A stretch of DNA of 64,000 nt. It comes from Pseudonocardia endophytica (GTDB lineage Bacteria; Actinomycetota; Actinomycetes; Mycobacteriales; Pseudonocardiaceae). Both the position numbers and the translations under genes were made by a program. Of this stretch, positions 50,978 to 58,347 are shown piece after piece; positions within the stretch are counted from its first letter, which is position 1, and every line of letters starts with the position of its first letter. The notes below the pieces were generated by a model. The model saw only the letters and a list, made by a program, of their open reading frames with translations, was not told the origin of the DNA and did no database searches. The DNA lies in contig NZ_SMFZ01000001.1 of NCBI RefSeq assembly GCF_004339565.1, forward strand, positions 682,001 through 746,000, written 5' to 3'.

Positions 50978-52629
50978 GGCGTCTGCACCACCGTCTTCAC
51001 CATCGGTGCGATGTGCTCGCCCTGCACCACGGTGAGGTCCTTCGACGCCGTCGCGTCGCCCCGGATGGCCTCGTGCGGCACGACCACCCAGCAGGCACAG
51101 CCCCAGATGCACTCGCCGGCCATGCCGTCGAAGCGGATCGACTGCTCGGACAGGATCACGCCGAGGTCGAGCAACCAGGAGTGCATCATCAGCTTCTCCT
51201 CCCAGTCCTCGATCGCGTCGTAGGCGTCGCGGGCCGCGAAGAACGCCGTGAAGTCGCTCTTGGCCACGCCCGGGATGATGATGTTCGAGTACGCGGTGAG
51301 CTCGTCGAAGAACTCGCCGACGGTCGTGTTGACCGTGCCGTCCTCTCCGTCGAGCACGTACTGCCCGAGCACGGCCTCCAGGCGCTTCTGGAGCGTGTCG
51401 TTCCACAGCTCCCGCGGCGACACCGTGTGCGCCTCGACGTAGTCGGTCTTGAAACCCTCCCGGAGGCCGGCGAACGTCGGCACGTAGTCGATCCACTTCC
51501 CGACGACCTCGCGCCACTTGCTGCGCGGCTCACCGGGAAGCACCTCGACGCCGGGGTGGGTGAACTTGGCGACGTCGAACAGCGTCCACGTGCGGTCGCC
51601 GGAGATGTTGCGCTCGTGCGGGGCCCCGGTGAACCCGGCCGGCCGGAGCATCTTGAACAGCAGCCGTCCGTAGTCCTGCACCACGAACCGCGTGAACGAG
51701 TCGTCGACGAACTTGCGGGTGACCCCCTTGCGGAGGCCGTCGCGGATCGCCGGCTTCCCGGTCTTGGTGTAGCTCCCGAGGCGCTGCCAGGAGTGCTCCT
51801 GCGGCAGCGCGAAGAAACCGCCGGTGAACGGGTTCTTGTAGAGGTCGCCCCAGACCGCCATCACGCCCTGGTTCTTGGCGTCGTCGAGCATGCAGTCGAT
51901 CTCGTTCATGGTCGGGTAGAGCGCGGCGGCGCCGCCCACGTGCTCCTCGTCCCCGCTGAAGGGCATCGACGCCACGCCGACGACCGGGAGCCGGCGACCG
52001 AGCTTGACGTTGGACAGGTGCCGGGCGAGGTCCACCACGATGCCGGAGCCGGTACCTCCGGACAGCGAGAAGAACACCAGCACGATCGACGGGAGCTTCG
52101 TCGCGTTGATCGAGGCGACGAAGTCGTCCAGCTCCTTCTCGAGCGACTTGTCCTCGCCGTAGTAGTAGTGCCCGTAGATGGCCTTGGACAACGCCCGCGG
52201 GATCGAGTCGCCCGCCTTCGGCATCTCCATGTCGGCGGGCAGCCACGGCTCGTAGTTCGGGTTCCAGTAGTACCTCGGGTACTCCATCTTCAGGTACTCA
52301 CGCCAGCGGTTGAGGCTGGTCATGAGGTCCTTCTTCTCCGGGACGTCCAGGGACACGGTCCTGATCTGGGCCCGGTCGGTCGGGATGCCACGCTCGGTGA
52401 GCCGCTCGTCGAACCCGGCGGCGTACTCCTTGAGCTCGTGCTGGTCCTGGTCGCCGATGTCGATCGACAGGCCGGTGAACCGCGCCCGCGGGTCCTCGAG
52501 CATGTCCTCGATCTCCCCCGTGCGCAGCAGCGCCTCGACCATGTAGGCACCGGTCTTCCCGATGCCGATCGCGTGGATGCAGTGCGGGGCCTGGTTTCCG
52601 GTGGCGCTGTGGTAGAGCGACATAGCCAT
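50974..52629 (-). CDS. Tubulin/FtsZ-like protein A
   Basis: Protein of 551 residues of the bacterial tubulin-like group. The N-terminal loop HAIGIGKTGAYMVEALL and FTGLSIDIGD match the first nucleotide-binding loops; the tubulin signature is FFSLSGGTGSGIVVDLARHL (GGTGSG, residues 191-196); PVVGVASMPFSG and YPTMNEIDCMLDDA follow as in Tubulin_2 proteins. The segment MEYPRYYWNPNYEPWLP and the C-terminal GECIWGCACWVVVPH (C507, C511, C513) are shared only with tubulin-like B of this operon. No transmembrane segment. The ATG has AGGAGG upstream. Polymerisation and GTP binding are inferred from the motif, not proved. Confidence 0.8.
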   Translation of the reverse strand: MAMSLYHSATGNQAPHCIHAIGIGKTGAYMVEALLRTGEIEDMLEDPRARFTGLSIDIGDQDQHELKEYAAGFDERLTERGIPTDRAQIRTVSLDVPEKKDLMTSLNRWREYLKMEYPRYYWNPNYEPWLPADMEMPKAGDSIPRALSKAIYGHYYYGEDKSLEKELDDFVASINATKLPSIVLVFFSLSGGTGSGIVVDLARHLSNVKLGRRLPVVGVASMPFSGDEEHVGGAAALYPTMNEIDCMLDDAKNQGVMAVWGDLYKNPFTGGFFALPQEHSWQRLGSYTKTGKPAIRDGLRKGVTRKFVDDSFTRFVVQDYGRLLFKMLRPAGFTGAPHERNISGDRTWTLFDVAKFTHPGVEVLPGEPRSKWREVVGKWIDYVPTFAGLREGFKTDYVEAHTVSPRELWNDTLQKRLEAVLGQYVLDGEDGTVNTTVGEFFDELTAYSNIIIPGVAKSDFTAFFAARDAYDAIEDWEEKLMMHSWLLDLGVILSEQSIRFDGMAGECIWGCACWVVVPHEAIRGDATASKDLTVVQGEHIAPMVKTVVQTP

Positions 52630-52711
52630 GGTGCGTTTCCTCCTGTGTCGGGGTGCGCGGCATCGCCGCACGTCCGTCGGTGCCGTTGACGCGCGTGGTT
52701 CCCGGACGGGA

Positions 52712-53005
52712 TCAGTCCAGGTAGCCGAGGTCCTTCAGAACGGTCGCCGCGGTGGTCGGGCGTTCGTCGGCGATGTAGGTGCGGTAGTGATCGACGACGT
52801 CGCCGTAGTTGCGGGTCATCTTCCCCTCGTCCAGCAGCGTCATCGCCTTCTCGAGGTACGCCCGGGTGAGCTTGTCGCTCCACAGCCGGTGCGAGACGTA
52901 GATGTACTCGTCGTCCGCCCCGGTGACCTGCAGGGTGCGGGCCCCCGGCATGGACGGCAGCTCGGCCCCGTTCTCGTAGCGCCGACGAATCTCGGCCCAC
53001 TCCAT
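52712..53005 (-). CDS. Small operon protein, family copy 1
   Basis: Protein of 97 residues, between the two tubulin-like genes. EWAEIRRRYENGAELPSMPG, LQVTGADDEYIYVSHRLWSD, LTRAYLEKAMTLLDEGKMTR, VVDHYRTYIADERPTTAATV and LKDLGYLD. It shares about 40 percent of positions with copy 2 by eye. AGGGAGGGG precedes its ATG. The family is unknown to me; the fixed position near each tubulin-like or associated gene suggests binding partners. Confidence 0.8.
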   Translation of the reverse strand: MEWAEIRRRYENGAELPSMPGARTLQVTGADDEYIYVSHRLWSDKLTRAYLEKAMTLLDEGKMTRNYGDVVDHYRTYIADERPTTAATVLKDLGYLD

Positions 53006-53019
53006 GTCCGGCCCCTCCC

Positions 53020-54486
53020 TCAGACGGCCGGCGCGGTGCTCTCCGGCACCGCCACCAGGTTCTCGACCTCGCCACGGATGGCGGCGTGCGGGACGACCAC
53101 CCAGCACGCACACCCCCAGATGCACTCCCCGCCCATGCCGTCGAAGCGGATCGACGGCTCGCAGAGCATGACCCCGAGGTCGAGCAGCCAGGCGTGCAGC
53201 AGCAGCTTCTCCTCCCAGTCGTCGATGCCGTCGTAACGCTCCCGGGACGGGAGGAACAGCTCGAGGTCGAGCTTGGAGGCGCGCGGGAGCACGACGCTGA
53301 CGAAGTCGGCGCCCGCCTTGGTCTCCACGACGGGCTCGACCCGGGTGGTGGCGACGTCGGAGATCGCCGCGGCGACCGCCGTCCCGGCGGCCGTCGCGTC
53401 CTTGCCCGTCCCGAAGACCCGTGCCTCCGCGTACTCCGTGCCGAAGCCCTTGGTGAGCCCCAGACCTGTCGCCAGTGAACCGGCGTCGTCGAGCGACCTG
53501 GTGGTCAGCACGTTCACCCAGCGGTCGCTCTGCTCCCCGCGGATCGCGGGATGCCACTGGTCGCCTGGCACCGCGAGCCAGTTCAGTGCCTTGAGCGTCT
53601 CGTAGAGGTCCGTGCCGCCGTCGGCGGCGATGAACGAGGCGAGCCCGGGGACCGGGTCCCCGTCACCGGGGGGAACGGCGAAGAACCCGCCGGTGAACGG
53701 GTTCTTGTAGAGATCGCCCCACACGGCCATGACGCCGTTGTTCTTCTCGGTGTCGATCATGCAGTCGAGCTCGTTGATCACGGGGAAGAACGAGGCGTCC
53801 GGCTCCGTCGGCAGCAGGCCCATCCCGATCACCCACGGCCGCCGGCCCAGCTTGATCGACGACAGGTGCCGGGCGATCTCCACGACGATGCCGCTGCCGA
53901 CCGGGTCGGCCATCGAGAACGCCACGACCACCAGTGGTGTCCGCTCCGAGGACAGGACACCGTCGGCGAACGCGGTGAGCGCACCGGTGATCTCGCCGTC
54001 CTGGTAGTACTCGATGCCGTAGACGGCCTTGGCCATCGCCCGCGACATCTCCCGACCCGACGAGGGGATCGCCAGGTCGCTCGGCAGCCACGGCTCGTAG
54101 TTCGGGTTCCAGTAGTAGCGCGGGTACTCCATCTTCAGGAACTCGCGGTACCGGTTGAGCCCCGTGGACAGCGTCTCGCGACTCGGGATCGGCAGCTCGA
54201 CCGCCGCGACCGGACCGCCGGCCACGCCCGACGCGGTGCCGGGCCCGATGTCGACGGCGAGGGCGGTGAACCCGTTCGCGGTGACCGCCTCGTCCCCGGA
54301 CAGCTGTCGGATGAGCTGGGCGCCGCTCGGGCCGAGGCCCAGCACGTGCACGGAGAACGGTCCCTCGTGCTCTCCGGCGTGGTGGACCTTCTCCCCGCTC
54401 AGCGCCTCGATGCGGGACAGCGCCGTCTCCGATCCGTGGCCGTGACCATGGCCGTGATCGTGATCGTGATCGTGATCGGTCGACAT
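53020..54486 (-). CDS. Tubulin/FtsZ-like protein B with a His-rich N-terminus
   Basis: Protein of 488 residues, paralogue of tubulin-like A (EFLKMEYPRYYWNPNYEPWL, ARHLSSIKLGRRPWVIGMGL, GVMAVWGDLYKNPFTGGFFA, RFDGMGGECIWGCACWVVVP). It begins with about 16 alternating Asp/His and Gly/His residues (DHDHDHDHGHGHGHG), a likely nickel, zinc or cobalt-binding tail. The nucleotide loop that reads SGGTGSG in A is MADPVGSG here (residues 192-199), so GTP hydrolysis may be lost and the protein could be a regulatory subunit. The CxxxCxC motif is at C455, C459, C461. The operon order places it before copy 1 and A. Confidence 0.8.
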   Translation of the reverse strand: MSTDHDHDHDHGHGHGHGSETALSRIEALSGEKVHHAGEHEGPFSVHVLGLGPSGAQLIRQLSGDEAVTANGFTALAVDIGPGTASGVAGGPVAAVELPIPSRETLSTGLNRYREFLKMEYPRYYWNPNYEPWLPSDLAIPSSGREMSRAMAKAVYGIEYYQDGEITGALTAFADGVLSSERTPLVVVAFSMADPVGSGIVVEIARHLSSIKLGRRPWVIGMGLLPTEPDASFFPVINELDCMIDTEKNNGVMAVWGDLYKNPFTGGFFAVPPGDGDPVPGLASFIAADGGTDLYETLKALNWLAVPGDQWHPAIRGEQSDRWVNVLTTRSLDDAGSLATGLGLTKGFGTEYAEARVFGTGKDATAAGTAVAAAISDVATTRVEPVVETKAGADFVSVVLPRASKLDLELFLPSRERYDGIDDWEEKLLLHAWLLDLGVMLCEPSIRFDGMGGECIWGCACWVVVPHAAIRGEVENLVAVPESTAPAV

Positions 54487-54527
54487 GAGTGATGGATCTC
54501 CGTTTCAGCGAGTCGAGCAGTGTGCGG

Positions 54528-55334
54528 TCAGCGCGAGGGATGTCGAAGGCGGCGCAGGGCGGTGTGCAGGTCGACGCCGGAACGGTTCCGTCGTCGGCGA
54601 GCGCTGCGGAGCGCGCCGGGGTGGAGGTCGGCCACGGCCAGCTCGCACTCCTCCTCCTCGCACGAGGCGAGGACCTGGCCGTCGAACCCGGCGATCAGGG
54701 ACCAGCCCGCCCAGCGGTGCCCGCGGACGGTTCCGCAGGCGTTCGCGGTGGCGACGAAGCACGACTGGGTCCACGCGAGTGCACGTGTCGGGCGTTGGAC
54801 GGCCGACGGGCCAGGGGTCGGGTCGACCCGGAGGGCCACGACGAGCTCCGCCCCGCGCAGCCCGGGGTCGCTCACCAGGGCGCCGGCGGACCCGACGAAC
54901 GCCAACGCCGTCCGGAGCCCCCCTGGACCGTCGACGATCCGTGGTTCGCGCGTCCCGCCGGGGACGCCGGTGTGCCGGCTGACCACGTGGCCGTCCCGGT
55001 CGAACAGCGCCATCGACGGAACCGGGCCGCCGGTGCGGACCGCCGCCCAGACCCTGGCCCTCCGGCAGGCGGCACCGATGATCTCCAGGTGGTCCGGGCC
55101 GCCGTGCCATGGCCCGTGTCCGGACAGAACCAGCAGGTCGAGGCCCGGCTCGCCGGCCGTGATGCCGGTGATCAAGGCTTCCGACTGGAGCCAGGACCGG
55201 CGGACGTCGGTCCTGGATGCGGCGAGCTCGAGGGGTTGGTTGAGCACTGCCACCCGGACGGCAGGCGGATCGTCGCCCGCGTCCGGGTCGTCCGGGGCGC
55301 GGGGGCTGTCGCGCTCGAGTGTCGTCGTCCGCAT
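54528..55334 (-). CDS. Catalytically inactive AmiE paralogue (pseudo-amidase)
   Basis: Nitrilase-fold protein of 268 residues that aligns with AmiE of this island along its length (GLRGAELVVALR, AWTQSCFVATANACG, WSLIAGFDGQVLASCEEEE). All three catalytic residues are replaced: Glu59 region VVFPEYS becomes LVLSGHG (Gly72), Lys134 in KYRK becomes RHTG (Gly123), and Cys166 in LIICDDG becomes AFVGSAG (Val147). The shortened length fits loss of the N-terminal and C-terminal arms of AmiE. I use ATG 55334 because AGGTGG precedes it; a GTG at 55388 would put the start inside the promoter motif. It is the first gene of the operon. Confidence 0.8.
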   Translation of the reverse strand: MRTTTLERDSPRAPDDPDAGDDPPAVRVAVLNQPLELAASRTDVRRSWLQSEALITGITAGEPGLDLLVLSGHGPWHGGPDHLEIIGAACRRARVWAAVRTGGPVPSMALFDRDGHVVSRHTGVPGGTREPRIVDGPGGLRTALAFVGSAGALVSDPGLRGAELVVALRVDPTPGPSAVQRPTRALAWTQSCFVATANACGTVRGHRWAGWSLIAGFDGQVLASCEEEECELAVADLHPGALRSARRRRNRSGVDLHTALRRLRHPSR

Positions 55335-55375
55335 CTCCACCACCTGAGCTCGTCGCTGTGGCCTCGGAGGCACAA

Positions 55376-55407
55376 CATACGGGAACACTGTCGGATGGCA
55401 ATAGAGT
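55376..55407. promoter_or_regulatory. Shared island motif, copy B, with divergent promoters
   Basis: GGAACACTGTCGGATGG (55382-55398) followed by CAATAG resembles copies A and C. On the minus strand TTGCCA-N16-TATGTT is a good promoter for the tubulin-like operon, and the motif covers its -35 box and spacer. On the plus strand TAGAGT (55402-55407) is a -10 box for marR. Confidence 0.5.
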
Positions 55408-55515
55408 CATCGTAAAATATTCGCGGATGACAGGCTGTAGGGCAAAGGGCTTACGATGCCGGGTGTGAACAGGCGGCCGACCAGGTCGCCCGCTGAGCGT
55501 CTTGGGGGACGACAG

Positions 55516-55974
55516 ATGGCGGTGACCGCGAGCGAAGGCGCCGGGCCACTCAATCGCGTGCTGGCCCAGGCGGAACGACAGGTGGCCCGCCAGCTGGAGC
55601 CGGTGCTGGCGGAGGACCAGCTGACGGTCGACCGGTGGCGGGTGCTGGACCTGCTCGCCGACGGCGAGGGCCATGCGATGTTCGCCGTCGCCACGGCGAT
55701 CGCGGTCCCCGGGCCGTCGCTGACCAAGATCGTGGACCGGCTCGTGGACGCCGCCCTGGTCTACCGGCTCGTCGACGACAGGGACCGGCGGCGGGTGCTC
55801 GCGTTCGCCTCGTCGCACGGGCTCGAGACCCATGCCCGACTGGCCCCCCGGGTCGCGGCCGTCGAGAACGCGATACTCGAGACGCTCGGCGCGGACGCCG
55901 ACATGCTCCGGCAGCTGCTCGGCCAGCTCACCGGCGTCCAGGACCTCCAGCCGAGCGTCGAGCCCGTGGCCTAG
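55516..55974 (+). CDS. MarR-family regulator (NhhD-like)
   Basis: Winged-helix repressor of 152 residues. DQLTVDRWRVLDLLADGEGH, PGPSLTKIVDRLVDAALVYR (recognition helix) and LVDDRDRRRVLAFASSHG (wing) are diagnostic. I use ATG 55516 with GGGGGA upstream; ATG 55456 would add 20 residues. Its convergent neighbour encodes an AmiC-type amide sensor. In Rhodococcus the NhhC (AmiC-like) and NhhD (MarR) pair controls nitrile hydratase in response to amides, so this pair probably controls the amide island. Confidence 0.88.
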   Translation: MAVTASEGAGPLNRVLAQAERQVARQLEPVLAEDQLTVDRWRVLDLLADGEGHAMFAVATAIAVPGPSLTKIVDRLVDAALVYRLVDDRDRRRVLAFASSHGLETHARLAPRVAAVENAILETLGADADMLRQLLGQLTGVQDLQPSVEPVA

Positions 55975-55986
55975 CGGACGGCCCGG

Positions 55987-57081
55987 TCAGATCCCGCTGT
56001 TGATCTCGTGCAGCACGTCGAACTCCAGCCCGTCGGCGCGGGCCATGTAGATGCGCTGCTGCAGGTGGCGGTCCTGCACCCGCACGGCTCCGCGCGGCCC
56101 CTCGTAGGTCAGCGACTCGGAGGCCCGCACCAGTGACCCGACCTCCATGCTGCCGGCCGCCGCCGCGAGCCTCTCGAGCAGCGTGATCCCCTCGTAGCAG
56201 GACTCCCCGGGCGACGTGATCGCCGGGGCGCTCTGCCCCAGATGAGCCTGGTAGCGACGTCCGTAGTCGAGGCTGTAGGCGTCGCCGAGGGTCTCGAAGA
56301 ACCCGGCCGCCGAGTACAGCTCGTGGGTGTTCGCCGCTCCCGTGGCGAACAGCATGTTCTCGTCCATCAGCGGGCTCAGCCGCACGCAGCGTTCGTGCAG
56401 GCACATCTCGGTGAACGCACGGTTGAAGCGCACGGCGTCCGAGCCGAGCAGGAACATGAGCACGCCGTGCGGTCGTGCGTGCTCGATCCGCCGCAGCACG
56501 CCCCCGAAGTCCTCGGTGCCGAGCTCGACGAACACCTCGTCGGCGATCTCGGCGTCGACCTGATCGGCGAACTCGCGCGCCGAGCGGGCCGACTCCCGTG
56601 GCCACACGTAGTCGCTCCCGAGGACGAACCAGCGGCGGACCCCCATCTCCGTCGACATCCACCGCATCGCCGGCAGGAGCTGGGTGACCGGCGTCTCCCC
56701 GGTCAGGAACACCCCCGGGGCGTGCTCGCCGCCCTCGTACACCGCGGTGTAGAGGTAGGGCACCCGGCCGGCCACCCGCGCCGCGATCTCCTCGCGAACC
56801 GCGGACGTGTGCCAGCCGGCGATGCCGGTGACGTCGCCCGCCCGGACCATGCGGTCGACCTCGGACGCCACCTGACGTGGTGGCGCGCCACCGTCCACGA
56901 GGTGGAGCTGCACCTCCCGGCCGAGGATGCCGCCACCGTTGTTGATCTCGCTGACCGCGAGTCGGGCACTGGCCTCGCACGACGGCCCGTAGATGCCGGA
57001 CGGTCCGCTCTGCGGCACGACCAGCGCGATGTTGATGTCGCCGCTGCGACAGCCCTGGAGAAGGGCGTTCGGGACGCTCAT
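55987..57081 (-). CDS. amiC: AmiC/NhhC-type amide-sensing protein
   Basis: Periplasmic-binding-protein fold (type I) of 364 residues without a signal peptide, hence cytoplasmic like AmiC of Pseudomonas. INIALVVPQSGPSGIYGPSC, INNGGGILGREVQLHLVDGG, AGWHTSAVREEIAARVAGRV and PYLYTAVYEGGEHAPGVFLT match AmiC regions that bind acetamide or butyramide; SDYVWPRESARSAREFADQ follows. In Pseudomonas AmiC restrains the antiterminator AmiR; here the partner is more likely the MarR protein. The ATG has GGAGG upstream. It is divergent from amiE. Confidence 0.92.
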   Translation of the reverse strand: MSVPNALLQGCRSGDINIALVVPQSGPSGIYGPSCEASARLAVSEINNGGGILGREVQLHLVDGGAPPRQVASEVDRMVRAGDVTGIAGWHTSAVREEIAARVAGRVPYLYTAVYEGGEHAPGVFLTGETPVTQLLPAMRWMSTEMGVRRWFVLGSDYVWPRESARSAREFADQVDAEIADEVFVELGTEDFGGVLRRIEHARPHGVLMFLLGSDAVRFNRAFTEMCLHERCVRLSPLMDENMLFATGAANTHELYSAAGFFETLGDAYSLDYGRRYQAHLGQSAPAITSPGESCYEGITLLERLAAAAGSMEVGSLVRASESLTYEGPRGAVRVQDRHLQQRIYMARADGLEFDVLHEINSGI

Positions 57082-57211
57082 ACGTCCTCCCTGCGAATCC
57101 GGCGCTGGAGTCGCGAGTCTGCACCCTCGGTGTTACCGGCAGGTTGTCCGTGGATGCGCCGTCCGAGGGAATCTCAGCGTACTTGCCGATCTGGCGGCGG
57201 TGTAGTACTTC

Positions 57212-57240
57212 TTCTGGGAACATCTTCATCTGGAATAGAT
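57212..57240 (+). promoter_or_regulatory. Shared island motif, copy C (amiE promoter)
   Basis: GGAACATCTTCATCTGG (57217-57233) followed by AATAG matches copies A and B. TAGATT (57235-57240) is a -10 box with TTCTGG (57212-57217) 17 bp upstream, so the motif fills the spacer of the amiE promoter. The gap 57082-57301 holds no gene; AGGAGGT precedes the amiE start. Confidence 0.55.
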
Positions 57241-57301
57241 TCAGATACTACCGTCCCGCAGCCAGCCGCCGACGCGCTGGCCCGTCCAGGAGGTAATCGT
57301 C

Positions 57302-58339
57302 GTGCGCCACGGAGACATCTCGTCGAGCCCGGACACGGTCGGCGTCGCCGTCGTCAACTACAAGATGCCGCGCCTGCACACGAAGGCCGAGGTACTCGAC
57401 AACGCTCGGGCGATCGCCGAGATGGTGGTCGGGATGAAGACCGGACTGCCCGGCATGGACCTGGTCGTGTTCCCCGAGTACTCGACCATGGGGATCATGT
57501 ACGACCAGGACGAGATGTACGCGACGGCCGCCACCGTCCCCGGCGAGGAGACCGAGATCTTCTCCGACGCGTGTCGCCGGGCCCGCACCTGGGGCGTCTT
57601 CTCGATCACCGGTGAGCGGCACGAGGACCACCCGAACAAGCCGCCCTACAACACCCTGGTGCTGATCAACTCCGACGGCGACGTCGTGCAGAAGTACCGC
57701 AAGGTGCTGCCGTGGACGCCGATCGAGGGCTGGTACCCGGGCGAGACGACCTACGTCACCGACGGCCCGAAGGGCCTGAAGATCTCGCTGATCATCTGCG
57801 ACGACGGCAACTACCCCGAGATCTGGCGCGACTGCGCGATGAAGGGCGCCGAGCTCGTCGTGCGGCCGCAGGGCTACATGTACCCGGCCAAGGATCAGCA
57901 GGTTCTGATGGCCAAGGCCATGGCCTGGGCGAACAACTGCTATGTCGCCGTCGCCAACGCCAGCGGCTTCGACGGCGTCTACTCCTACTTCGGGCACTCG
58001 GCGATCATCGGGTTCGACGGGCGCAGCCTGGGCGAGTGCGGCGAGGAGGAGAACGGCATCCAGTACGCCCAGCTGTCGCTGTCGACGATCCGCGACGCCC
58101 GCGCCAACGACCAGTCCCAGAACCACCTGTTCAAGCTCCTGCACCGCGGCTACACCGGCGTGCACGCCGCCGGCGACGGGGACAAGGGCGTCGCCGACTG
58201 CCCGTTCGACTTCTACAAGCTGTGGGTCACCGACGCGCAGAAGGCGGCCGAGGCCGTCGAGTCGATCACCCGTACCACGATCGGCGTGGCCGACTGCCCG
58301 GTCGGGGACCTCCCGTACGAGCGGACCAGGCAGGCCTGA
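57302..58339 (+). CDS. amiE: Aliphatic amidase AmiE
   Basis: Nitrilase-superfamily amidase of 345 residues, EC 3.5.1.4, hydrolysing acetamide, propionamide and similar amides to carboxylate and ammonia. It matches Pseudomonas aeruginosa AmiE nearly throughout ([20 protein letters not shown]). The catalytic triad is intact: Glu59 (VVFPEYS), Lys134 (KYRKVLPW), Cys166 ([13 protein letters not shown]), plus the second Glu region [13 protein letters not shown]. The GTG start is set by this alignment and by AGGAGGT. amiB follows after 8 bases. Confidence 0.97.
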   Translation: MRHGDISSSPDTVGVAVVNYKMPRLHTKAEVLDNARAIAEMVVGMKTGLPGMDLVVFPEYSTMGIMYDQDEMYATAATVPGEETEIFSDACRRARTWGVFSITGERHEDHPNKPPYNTLVLINSDGDVVQKYRKVLPWTPIEGWYPGETTYVTDGPKGLKISLIICDDGNYPEIWRDCAMKGAELVVRPQGYMYPAKDQQVLMAKAMAWANNCYVAVANASGFDGVYSYFGHSAIIGFDGRSLGECGEEENGIQYAQLSLSTIRDARANDQSQNHLFKLLHRGYTGVHAAGDGDKGVADCPFDFYKLWVTDAQKAAEAVESITRTTIGVADCPVGDLPYERTRQA

Positions 58340-58347
58340 CGGTCGAC

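Noticed and set aside
50974..54486. Nitrile hydratase alpha-subunit metal motif in the tubulin-like proteins
   Set aside because: Nitrile hydratase uses CxxCSC; the motif here is CxxxCxC in a different context, and the rest of the protein does not resemble nitrile hydratase.
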